From positions 186,001 to 250,000 of the forward strand of contig JAJYUH010000002.1 of assembly GCA_021792635.1 (NCBI GenBank): DNA of 64,000 bases, read 5' to 3'. The stretch is from Natronospirales bacterium. Its GTDB lineage: Bacteria; Pseudomonadota; Gammaproteobacteria; Natronospirales; REEB76. A program made the translations under genes and the position numbers. Below the pieces are notes generated by a model. It saw only the letters and a program-made list of their open reading frames with translations, was not told the DNA's origin and searched no databases. Below are positions 57,972-64,000 of the stretch, piece after piece. Each line of letters begins with the position of its first letter. The stretch's first letter is position 1.

Positions 57972-59186
57972 TCAGGCGCGGCAGCGCTGGAATATCAGCG
58001 TGGCGTTGGTGCCGCCAAAACCGAAGCTGTTGGACATGACGCGCTGCAGTTCCGCCTTCCGTACCTCGCACACGATGGTCAGCCCCGCGGCCTGCGCATC
58101 CAATGTCTCGATATTGATGGAAGGAGCGATGAAACCGCCTGCCAGCATCAGCAGGCAGTAAATGGCCTCCTGCACGCCGGCGGCGCCGAGGGAATGACCG
58201 GACATGGATTTGGTGGATGAGATGGGAGGGGCAGCGCCACCGAACACTTCACGGATGGCGCCGAGTTCAGCCGCATCACCGGCCGGGGTGGAGGTGCCGT
58301 GGGCATTGAGGTAATCAATGGGCCCCCTCACGGTATCGAGCGCCATCTGCATGCAGCGTATCGCGCCTTCTCCGGAGGGCGTCACCATGTCGTAGCCGTC
58401 GGAGTTGGCGCCGTATCCCGCCAACTCGGCGTAAATCCTGGCGCCACGCCCTGTGGCGTGTTCCAGCTTTTCCAGTACCACGATGCCGGCTCCGCCGGCA
58501 ATGACGAAGCCGTCGCGGTCGGTGTCAAAGGGCCGGGATGCCTGTGCCGGCGTGTCGTTATAGCGCGAGGACAGGGCGCCCATGGCATCAAACATGCCGG
58601 TCATGCCCCAGTGCAGTTCTTCGGCGCCGCCGGCAAAGACGACATCCTGTTTGCCCAACTGGATCTGCTCCATGGCGGTACCGATGCAATGTGCCGAAGT
58701 GGCGCATGCCGAGGAAATGGAATAGTTGAGGCCCTTGATCCGGAACGGCGTGGCAAGACCGGCGGAAACGGTTGAGCACATGGTTCTTGGAACCATGTAA
58801 GGCCCCACCCGGCGCACCCCCCGGCTGCGCAAAGTGTCGGCCATGTCTATCTGGTTGGCAACCGAGCCACCACCCGAACCGACAATGAGACCGGTGCGCG
58901 GGTTGGATACCTGTCCGGCCTTGAGCCCCGCATCGGCGATGGCATCCTGCATGGCGACATAAGCATAAGCGGCCGCATCACCCATGAAACGTTTGATCTT
59001 GCGGTCAACCCGCGCTTCAAGATCAATTTCAGGAACGCCGGCTACCCGGCTGCGCAAACCGAGATCCGCGTATTCCTGCACATAGCGGATGCCGGAGTGC
59101 CCCTCACGCAGGGAGGCAGTGACACTCGCTTTGTCGTTGCCCAGACAGGATACGATTCCAAGTCCGGTAACCACCACGCGTGTCAT
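57972..59186 (-). CDS. fabB: 3-oxoacyl-ACP synthase I (FabB)
   Basis: This 404-residue condensing enzyme is needed for unsaturated fatty acid elongation. The catalytic Cys lies in [11 protein letters not shown] near residue 162, the two His in [11 protein letters not shown] near 297 and [12 protein letters not shown] near 332. The gatekeeper-side GFGGTN lies near the C-terminus. It follows fabA by 9 bases, so fabA-fabB is an operon, the pair typical of anaerobic-type unsaturated fatty acid synthesis. Confidence 0.97.
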   Translation of the reverse strand: MTRVVVTGLGIVSCLGNDKASVTASLREGHSGIRYVQEYADLGLRSRVAGVPEIDLEARVDRKIKRFMGDAAAYAYVAMQDAIADAGLKAGQVSNPRTGLIVGSGGGSVANQIDMADTLRSRGVRRVGPYMVPRTMCSTVSAGLATPFRIKGLNYSISSACATSAHCIGTAMEQIQLGKQDVVFAGGAEELHWGMTGMFDAMGALSSRYNDTPAQASRPFDTDRDGFVIAGGAGIVVLEKLEHATGRGARIYAELAGYGANSDGYDMVTPSGEGAIRCMQMALDTVRGPIDYLNAHGTSTPAGDAAELGAIREVFGGAAPPISSTKSMSGHSLGAAGVQEAIYCLLMLAGGFIAPSINIETLDAQAAGLTIVCEVRKAELQRVMSNSFGFGGTNATLIFQRCRA

Positions 59187-59195
59187 GACAGCGCC

Positions 59196-59708
59196 TTAAA
59201 AAGCATCCGTAGATGTGAACAAACCGACGCGCAGACTGCTGGCGGTATAAATTTCGCGGTTGTCCGCCAATACACGGCCGTTACCGATGCCCATTACAAG
59301 TTTGCGCTCGATGACGCGCTTCATGTCTATCTCGTAGCGGACCGTGTTAGCGCTCGGCAGCACCTGGCCAAAGAATTTCACTTCCCCCACACCCAGAGCC
59401 CGGCCACGGCCGGGATTGCCTTTCCAGGAAAGGAAGAATCCCACCAGTTGCCACAGGGCATCGAGTCCGAGACAGCCGGGCATGACCGGATCCCCCTGAA
59501 AATGGCAGGCGAAAAACCACAGATCCGGACGGATATCCAATTCCGCTTCCACCCGTCCCTTGCCGAAGGTGCCGCCGCCGGTGCTGATGAAGGTGATACG
59601 GTCAAACATCAGCATATCGGGAAGCGGCAAGCGCGCGTTCCCGGGGCCGAACATCTCACCACGGCCACAGGCCAGCAGTTCATCGCGGGTAAAGCAGGAT
59701 TGATTCAT
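59196..59708 (-). CDS. fabA: 3-hydroxydecanoyl-ACP dehydratase/isomerase (FabA)
   Basis: This 170-residue hot-dog enzyme introduces the double bond at the C10 stage. The active-site His is in [20 protein letters not shown] near residue 68, and the Asp in [11 protein letters not shown] near 82. The start is chosen at ATG 59708 ([21 protein letters not shown]) for family length (E. coli 172); ATG 59720 is four codons longer. Neither has a clear ribosome-binding site. Confidence 0.97.
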   Translation of the reverse strand: MNQSCFTRDELLACGRGEMFGPGNARLPLPDMLMFDRITFISTGGGTFGKGRVEAELDIRPDLWFFACHFQGDPVMPGCLGLDALWQLVGFFLSWKGNPGRGRALGVGEVKFFGQVLPSANTVRYEIDMKRVIERKLVMGIGNGRVLADNREIYTASSLRVGLFTSTDAF

Positions 59709-60073
59709 CGGGGGACTCATGTAGCGTGGTGGCGATTGGGCCGGATCCGCGGGGGAAATCTTATTTATGCAGGTGCGACGTGCGGCATTGCCCATGCCGC
59801 ATGCGATACCCGCAGCGCGATCTCCACTGCGGCTGCGGTCAAGTCGAAAATCAGACTCAGAAAATATCACCGTCACCCACTTGGTCAGTCAGCGGCCCGA
59901 TATACCGGCAAGGAGTTGTCTCAAGCATGCACAGGATGCAACCGCGTACCGTTTCCTATTGAACCGCAAGCGACCGGACCTTGTCCAGTACCCGGGTTTC
60001 ACGCGGGGCATGTGCGGGAAAACCCTTGCCGCCGTTTCCCGCATATCCGCCGCGCGTTTGGCCGGCACGGTTG
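59709..60073. other. Upstream region of fabA
   Basis: These 365 bases hold no gene that I can support. On the minus strand a loose promoter-like pair (CTGACC and TATTTT, 16 bases apart) lies near 59869-59896. No fatty-acid regulator operator is recognised. Confidence 0.4.
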
Positions 60074-60475
60074 TCAGATTGTGCCCGTGTGCGCGACTTT
60101 GCGGGTCTTTTCGCGGGTTTCCTGGCAGGGGCGGCAGCGTTTGGCCGTCGGATAGACATGCAGGCGCGCCAGAGAAATCAGCTTGCCGCAGTCGGTGCAG
60201 ACGCCATAAGTACCCGCCTGCATGCGCTGCAGCGCCGCTTCGATATCACGTACTTCCTGGACATCCCGGGCGATGCCGGCAAGCCGCACATCCGCGAGCA
60301 GATCGGCTAGCGATTCCTCCCCGAGATCATGCACGTGCCCGGCGAGGGTTGCATTTTCCGCGTCGCCGGAGCTCCGCAGCGCGGCACTGATTTCATCCCG
60401 CAGTTGTTCGCGTCTGCTTACGAGCCTGTTGCGCAGTTCGGGATTTTCACTGGGTCCGAATGGCATTGCGTTCAT
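60074..60475 (-). CDS. DksA/TraR family zinc-finger protein
   Basis: This 133-residue protein starts MNAMPFGPSENPELRNR, with GGAGGA six bases before ATG 60475. It has an N-terminal coiled coil (ELRNRLVSRREQLRDEI..., ARDVQEVRDIEAALQRM) and a C-terminal four-Cys zinc finger, YGVCTDCGKLISLARL...CRPC, near residues 92-117. DksA-type proteins enter the RNA polymerase secondary channel. The DxxDxA tip motif of E. coli DksA is not seen (the tip region reads LGEESLADLLADV), so it may not act like classical DksA. The upstream region carries an FNR-like site. Confidence 0.88.
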   Translation of the reverse strand: MNAMPFGPSENPELRNRLVSRREQLRDEISAALRSSGDAENATLAGHVHDLGEESLADLLADVRLAGIARDVQEVRDIEAALQRMQAGTYGVCTDCGKLISLARLHVYPTAKRCRPCQETREKTRKVAHTGTI

Positions 60476-60528
60476 GGGCATTCCTCCAGAAAAGCCACAG
60501 GGGCCGGGTATGGATCCCGCCCGGCAAT

Positions 60529-60534
60529 ACGCTA
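60529..60534 (-). promoter_or_regulatory. Possible -10 box of the DksA-like gene
   Basis: On the minus strand TAGCGT keeps the TA...T core. It sits where the -10 box would be if the FNR-like site at 60557-60570 were centred at -41.5. Taken alone it is weak. Confidence 0.3.
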
Positions 60535-60556
60535 GATGCAAGCCGGCCCCCCGGCC

Positions 60557-60570
60557 TTGACCTGGATCAG
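60557..60570 (-). promoter_or_regulatory. FNR/ANR-type binding site
   Basis: On the minus strand CTGAT-CCAG-GTCAA matches TTGAT-N4-ATCAA at 8 of 10 positions. Its centre is ~88 bases upstream of the DksA-like start and about 41.5 bases upstream of a plausible transcript start, the class II activator position. Confidence 0.45.
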
Positions 60571-60810
60571 TTTTGCCGCTGATGCCGGGTAACTGCCGCC
60601 GGCAATGCACCGCGCCGGCCTTCTCGGCTGTGCCGGCCTGGCGGGGAGTGCGGCATGGCGGCGGGGCGGACGTCGGCCAGGGCCATCCTGCCGGAAGAAT
60701 TCCCGGCGATGAGTGCGGTTCCGGGTTTGCCGCAGCCGCCACGCCGCCTCCGGCCTGCTGCCTATCCCTGAAATACCGGCCCTTTTCCATATCAGGTCAG
60801 TCGTTACTCA

Positions 60811-60839
60811 TTGCTCTAAGTACCGAAAATGCCTATACT
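60811..60839 (+). promoter_or_regulatory. Sigma70 promoter of the rimP-nusA-infB operon
   Basis: TTGCTC at 60811-60816 and TATACT at 60834-60839 have a 17-base spacer. Transcription from about 60846 would run through the tRNA 3'-end copy and the hairpin stack into rimP. Confidence 0.65.
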
Positions 60840-60889
60840 TTGTAGCGGTGACGGGAATGCGGACAGGGGCTGTCGGATTTTGCATCCAG

Positions 60890-60904
60890 CCTGCCCCCGC
60901 TACC
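60890..60904 (+). repeat. Right copy of 15-bp direct repeat (tRNA-fMet 3'-end relic)
   Basis: CCTGCCCCCGCTACC is identical to bases 57800-57814 of the intact tRNA-fMet; flanking bases differ on both sides. The upstream bases cannot fold as the rest of a tRNA. This copy lies directly before the terminator stack, where an ancestral metY would have ended. Confidence 0.85.
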
Positions 60905-60923
60905 TACAGTTCTTGTAGACCGG

Positions 60924-60943
60924 GCCCCGCGCAGGGGCTTTTT
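60924..60943 (+). terminator. First hairpin/terminator in the rimP leader
   Basis: GCCCC-GCGCA-GGGGC followed by five T is a short but canonical rho-independent terminator. Confidence 0.75.
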
Positions 60944-60977
60944 AGTGTCTGGCAGCGGTGCGCACCGCCGTCTTGAG

Positions 60978-60998
60978 AACCCCGGCCAGGCCGGGGTT
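60978..60998 (+). other. Second hairpin in the rimP leader
   Basis: AACCCCGGCC and GGCCGGGGTT are fully complementary around one central base, followed by TGT rather than a clean T-run. It is a very stable stem and a likely pause or weak terminator. Confidence 0.6.
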
Positions 60999-61012
60999 TG
61001 TCGTCATTGGCA

Positions 61013-61032
61013 GCCCCGCGGGACCGCGGGGC
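61013..61032 (+). other. Third hairpin in the rimP leader
   Basis: GCCCCGCG-GGAC-CGCGGGGC is a perfect 8-bp GC stem without a T-run. It is one of four consecutive hairpins between the promoter and rimP. Confidence 0.6.
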
Positions 61033-61039
61033 ACGCGGA

Positions 61040-61061
61040 ATGGGCCTGGGGCCCATTTTTT
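61040..61061 (+). terminator. Fourth hairpin/terminator in the rimP leader
   Basis: ATGGGCC-TGG-GGCCCAT followed by TTTTT is a canonical rho-independent terminator. It ends 20 bases before the rimP start, so the operon needs read-through. Confidence 0.85.
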
Positions 61062-61081
61062 ATTTGTATCGGGCGGAAACG

Positions 61082-61516
61082 ATGCGCGAGGCGCTGCTGA
61101 ACATACTGGAGCCGGCCATTGAGGCCCTGGGCTATGAGGTGGTGGAGCTGGAATTCCACAGCGGCATTGTGCGGGTGTTCATAGACCGGCCGGAAGGGGT
61201 GACCCTGGACGACTGCGAACGTGTCAGCCACCAGGTGAGCGGTTTGCTGGACGTGGAGGATCCGATTCCGGGCGCGTACACGCTGGAGGTATCTTCTCCC
61301 GGTCTCGACCGGCCGCTGCGCAAAACGGCTGATTTCGGGCGTTTCGCCGGTCAGCGTGCGCGCATCGAGCTCTCGCTGCCGCTCAACGGCCGGCGCCGTT
61401 TCTCCGGCACCCTGCGCGGTGTGGAGAGGGATGAGGTATTGATTGAAGTGGATGGCGCGCTGTTTCACCTGCCGCTTGCACAGATCGGCAAGGCACGCCT
61501 GGTGCCGGAACTCTGA
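61082..61516 (+). CDS. rimP: Ribosome maturation factor RimP
   Basis: This 144-residue 30S assembly factor has an N-terminal domain LLNILEPAIEALGYEVVELEF and then VSHQVSGLLDVEDPIPGAYTLEVSSPGLDRPL. The C-terminal SH3-like part is GTLRGVERDEVLIEVDG. ATG 61082 sits 20 bases after a terminator hairpin. It is the first gene of rimP-nusA-infB. Confidence 0.98.
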   Translation: MREALLNILEPAIEALGYEVVELEFHSGIVRVFIDRPEGVTLDDCERVSHQVSGLLDVEDPIPGAYTLEVSSPGLDRPLRKTADFGRFAGQRARIELSLPLNGRRRFSGTLRGVERDEVLIEVDGALFHLPLAQIGKARLVPEL

Positions 61517-61543
61517 ATTGCATACGCATTGGACGGTAAGGTC

Positions 61544-63049
61544 ATGAACAAAGAGATATTGCTGGTGGTGGACGCCGTTTCCAACGAGAAAGGCGTGGAC
61601 AAGAATGTGATTTTCGAGGCGCTGGAAGCGGCACTGGCCTCCGCCACGCGCAAGAAGCACGGCGGCGAGATAGACGCGCGCGTGGCGATTGACCGCCTGA
61701 CCGGGGATTATCAGACCTTCCGCCGCTGGCTGGTGAAAGCAGATGATGAGGTGCTGGAATCGCCGGAGCGCGAAATCCGCCTCATGGACGCACTGGATGT
61801 GAAGCCGGATTCGCAGGTGGGCGACTATATCGAGGAGCCGATGGAGTCGGTGGCCTTCGGCCGCATCGCCGCACAGACCGCCAAGCAGGTCATCGTGCAG
61901 AAGGTGCGCGAGGCGGAGCGCGCACAGGTGGTGGAAGCCTACAAGGACCGCATCGGCGAACTGGTGACCGGCGTGGTGAAGCGGGTCGAGCGCGGCAACG
62001 TCTATATTGATCTCGGCAACAATGCCGAAGCCTATGTCGCCCGCGAGGAGATGATCCCGCGCGAGGCGGTGCGCACGGGCGACCGGATTCGCGGCTATCT
62101 GCGGGAAGTGCACGCTGAGTTGCGCGGTCCGCAGTTGTTCGTCACCCGCACCGCACCGCAGTTCCTGGTTGAATTATTCAAGCTGGAAGTGCCGGAAGTG
62201 GGCCAGGGGCTCATTGAGATCAAGGGTGCCGCCCGGGATCCGGGTGCGCGCGCCAAGGTCGCGGTGAAAAGCAATGATTCGCGCATTGACCCGGTGGGCG
62301 CCTGCGTCGGCATGCGCGGCTCGCGCGTGCAGGCGGTATCCAACGAGCTCGCCGGCGAGCGCGTGGATATCGTGCCCTGGAATGATAATCCGGCGCAGTT
62401 CGTCATCAATGCCATGTCACCGGCGGAAGTGCAGTCCATCGTCATGGATGAGGAGTCCCACAGCATGGATATTGCCGTGAACGAGGACAACCTTTCCAAA
62501 GCCATCGGCCGCGGCGGCCAGAATGTGCGCCTCGCCAGTCAGTTGTCCGGCTGGGAACTGAATGTCATGACTGAAGCCCAGGCAACACAGAAAAGCGAGG
62601 CTGAGATGCAGACTCTGCAGAAACAGTTCATGGAGCAGTTGGACGTGGATGCGGATGTGGCCCAAATTCTGGTGCAGGAAGGTTTTTCCAGCATCGAGGA
62701 AATCGCTTATGTGCCGGCCTCGGAACTGCTGTCCATCGAGGAATTCGATGAAGGCATCGTGGAAGAACTGCGCGGACGCGCCCGCGATGTATTGCTTACC
62801 CAGGCCATTGCCAGCGAGGAACAGTTCGGCGATACGGAACCCGCGCAGGACTTGCTGAGCATGACCGGCATGGACAAAGCGGTGGCCTACCGGCTGGCGA
62901 ACCGCGGCATTATCACCATGGAGGACCTGGCCGAACAGGCGGTGGACGACATCAAGGACATTGAGGGACTGGATGATGCCAAGGCCGCCGAACTCATCAT
63001 GGCCGCGCGCGCGCCGTGGTTCGCGGGTGAAGAGGCGCAGCAGAAGTAA
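61544..63049 (+). CDS. nusA: Transcription termination/antitermination protein NusA
   Basis: This 501-residue factor has an N-terminal RNA polymerase-binding domain, an S1 domain ([21 protein letters not shown] near residue 142), two KH domains ([23 protein letters not shown] near 250; [21 protein letters not shown] near 315) and two C-terminal acidic repeats ending in a helix-hairpin-helix ([18 protein letters not shown]). Its operon leader has stacked terminators, consistent with NusA autoregulation. Confidence 0.99.
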   Translation: MNKEILLVVDAVSNEKGVDKNVIFEALEAALASATRKKHGGEIDARVAIDRLTGDYQTFRRWLVKADDEVLESPEREIRLMDALDVKPDSQVGDYIEEPMESVAFGRIAAQTAKQVIVQKVREAERAQVVEAYKDRIGELVTGVVKRVERGNVYIDLGNNAEAYVAREEMIPREAVRTGDRIRGYLREVHAELRGPQLFVTRTAPQFLVELFKLEVPEVGQGLIEIKGAARDPGARAKVAVKSNDSRIDPVGACVGMRGSRVQAVSNELAGERVDIVPWNDNPAQFVINAMSPAEVQSIVMDEESHSMDIAVNEDNLSKAIGRGGQNVRLASQLSGWELNVMTEAQATQKSEAEMQTLQKQFMEQLDVDADVAQILVQEGFSSIEEIAYVPASELLSIEEFDEGIVEELRGRARDVLLTQAIASEEQFGDTEPAQDLLSMTGMDKAVAYRLANRGIITMEDLAEQAVDDIKDIEGLDDAKAAELIMAARAPWFAGEEAQQK

Positions 63050-63068
63050 ACATTCGAGGAAGGCTGAC

Positions 63069-64000
63069 ATGGCGGAAGTCACTGTTAGACAGTTTGCCGA
63101 AGTGGTGGGTACACCGGTAGAACGCCTGCTCGCGCAGTTGGCGGAAGCCGGCATTGAGATCACTGATCCGGATATCGCCATTAGCGACGATCAGAAAATG
63201 CAACTGCTTACCCACCTGCGCCACAGTCATGGCGAAGGTGGCGCGGGCGAAACGCGCAAGATCACTCTCACACGCCGCACCGTCTCGGAAATAAAGCTGA
63301 CCGGTGTGCAGGGCCGTGCCAAAACCGTGAGCATAGAGGTACGCAAGAAGCGCACCTATGTGAAACGCAGCGCGGTGATGGAAGAAGAGGCCAAACGCCG
63401 TGCCGAAGAAGACGCGGTACTGCAGGCGGAACTGGAGCAGCAACGCGCCGAGGAAGAACGCCGTTCGGCGGATCGCGCGCAGAAGGAGGCGGCGGAGGAA
63501 CAGGAACGCCGCCGTAAACAGGAAGAGGACGCACGCCGCAAGCAGGAGGAGGATGCTCATGCCCGCGCCGAGGCGGAACGCCGCCGCGCGGAAGCGGAAG
63601 CGCGCCGCCTGACGGAAGAGGAAGACCGGCGCATGCGCGCCGCGTTACCGCGCGGCAAGGCGGTACCGGGCGCTGCGGCGGGCATGGATGACAAGCATAC
63701 GCGCTACGGCCGCGCCGAATTGCATGTCGGCCATGAACTGTCCAGCAAGCGCAAGAAGAAGCCGGCCAAGACCAGAGGCGCTGTCAGCGTCCAGGTCGAA
63801 GCCAAGCACGGTTTCGAGAAGCCGGTGGCACCCCAGATACGCGAAGTGCCCATCCCCGAGACCATTACCGTAGGAGAACTGGCTCAACGCATGGCTGTGA
63901 AAGCCACCGAAGTGATCAAGGTGATGATGAACATGGGCGCCATGGCCACCATCAATCAGGTCATAGACCAGGAAACGGCCGCCATCGTGGTGGACGAGAT
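63069..64000 (+). CDS. infB: Translation initiation factor IF-2, N-terminal part (cut by window edge)
   Basis: ATG 63069 follows GAGGAAGGCTGAC, and the frame stays open to the window end (310 codons). The first 50 residues are the IF2_N domain ([31 protein letters not shown]). A highly charged coiled region (Glu/Arg/Ala-rich, residues ~95-200) follows, then a second IF2_N-type domain ([23 protein letters not shown]). The GTPase domain lies beyond the edge. Confidence 0.98.
   Translation, partial: MAEVTVRQFAEVVGTPVERLLAQLAEAGIEITDPDIAISDDQKMQLLTHLRHSHGEGGAGETRKITLTRRTVSEIKLTGVQGRAKTVSIEVRKKRTYVKRSAVMEEEAKRRAEEDAVLQAELEQQRAEEERRSADRAQKEAAEEQERRRKQEEDARRKQEEDAHARAEAERRRAEAEARRLTEEEDRRMRAALPRGKAVPGAAAGMDDKHTRYGRAELHVGHELSSKRKKKPAKTRGAVSVQVEAKHGFEKPVAPQIREVPIPETITVGELAQRMAVKATEVIKVMMNMGAMATINQVIDQETAAIVVDE

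Larger units (their letters stand above)
60476..60810. other. Divergent spacer between DksA-like gene and rimP promoter
   Basis: This GC-rich stretch has no supported gene. It contains the FNR-like site listed separately and otherwise shows only short, compositionally odd frames. Confidence 0.45.

Noticed and set aside
57816-60889. An intact mobile element between the tRNA-derived repeats.
   Set aside because: No integrase, recombinase or transposase is encoded; the interval contains only fabB, fabA and a DksA-like gene.
1-64000. CRISPR arrays or restriction/defence modules.
   Set aside because: No regularly spaced repeats and no cas, methylase or toxin-antitoxin pairs other than the housekeeping RatA/RatB were seen.

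Overview
The window looks like a chromosomal segment of a gammaproteobacterium. The evidence is gene order: secG-tRNA-Leu(GAG)-nuoA..N, tRNA-fMet and rimP-nusA-infB, ftsH-folP-glmM-tpiA, hrcA-grpE-dnaK-dnaJ-dapB-carAB-greA, smpB-ratA-ratB-bamE-fur-recN-nadK, plus fabA/fabB. The tmRNA tag also reads ANDSNYALAA, close to ANDENYALAA of enteric bacteria. The genus cannot be fixed from this sequence. A deep-branching, chemolithotroph-rich order (for example Acidiferrobacter or Sulfurifustis relatives) is only an inference.

Layout. (1) Positions 1-5825 (+) and 8373-15988 (-) are two convergent operons. Each encodes a membrane complex built like hydrogenase-4 or complex I, with subunit order C-E-F-G-I-B. 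The first is cut by the window edge inside its E subunit. Both large subunits lack the four cysteines that bind NiFe in hydrogenases and end exactly at the Arg where hydrogenase precursors are cleaved. They therefore fit the non-hydrogenase 'Ehr' (energy-converting hydrogenase-related) group. Between them lie a fluoride channel (crcB), a DUF190 gene, an MFS transporter and a small unknown gene. (2) Positions 15989-16735 are a non-coding, AT-richer leader. They hold a possible sigma54-type promoter, a palindrome and a hairpin in front of the second Ehr operon. (3) Positions 16736-18965 carry a zinc-ribbon protein, PabC and an NHL-repeat protein, followed by a Gly/Tyr/Pro-rich lipoprotein. (4) Positions 19873-25179 carry trans-translation genes (ssrA, smpB), the RatA/RatB pair, bamE, fur, recN and nadK. 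(5) Positions 25233-30302 are the heat-shock block, with a perfect CIRCE operator before hrcA and a consensus-type sigma32 promoter before dnaK. (6) Positions 30339-42821 are core metabolism and housekeeping: dapB, carAB, greA, rlmE, ftsH, folP, glmM, tpiA, secG. (7) Positions 42950-57650 are tRNA-Leu and a full 14-gene respiratory complex I operon. (8) Positions 57696-64000 run from tRNA-fMet through fabB, fabA and a DksA/TraR-type zinc-finger gene to the rimP-nusA-infB operon.

The most interesting signals are these. The two paralogous Ehr complexes have diverged in their ferredoxin domain and in one pump subunit. They sit near a complete complex I. A 15-base exact copy of the tRNA-fMet 3' end lies just before the rimP leader, so the fabB-fabA-dksA segment is bracketed by a tRNA-derived direct repeat, as in an old insertion at a tRNA gene. 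There is also a likely FNR/ANR-type site in front of the DksA-like gene, and a stack of four hairpins before rimP.
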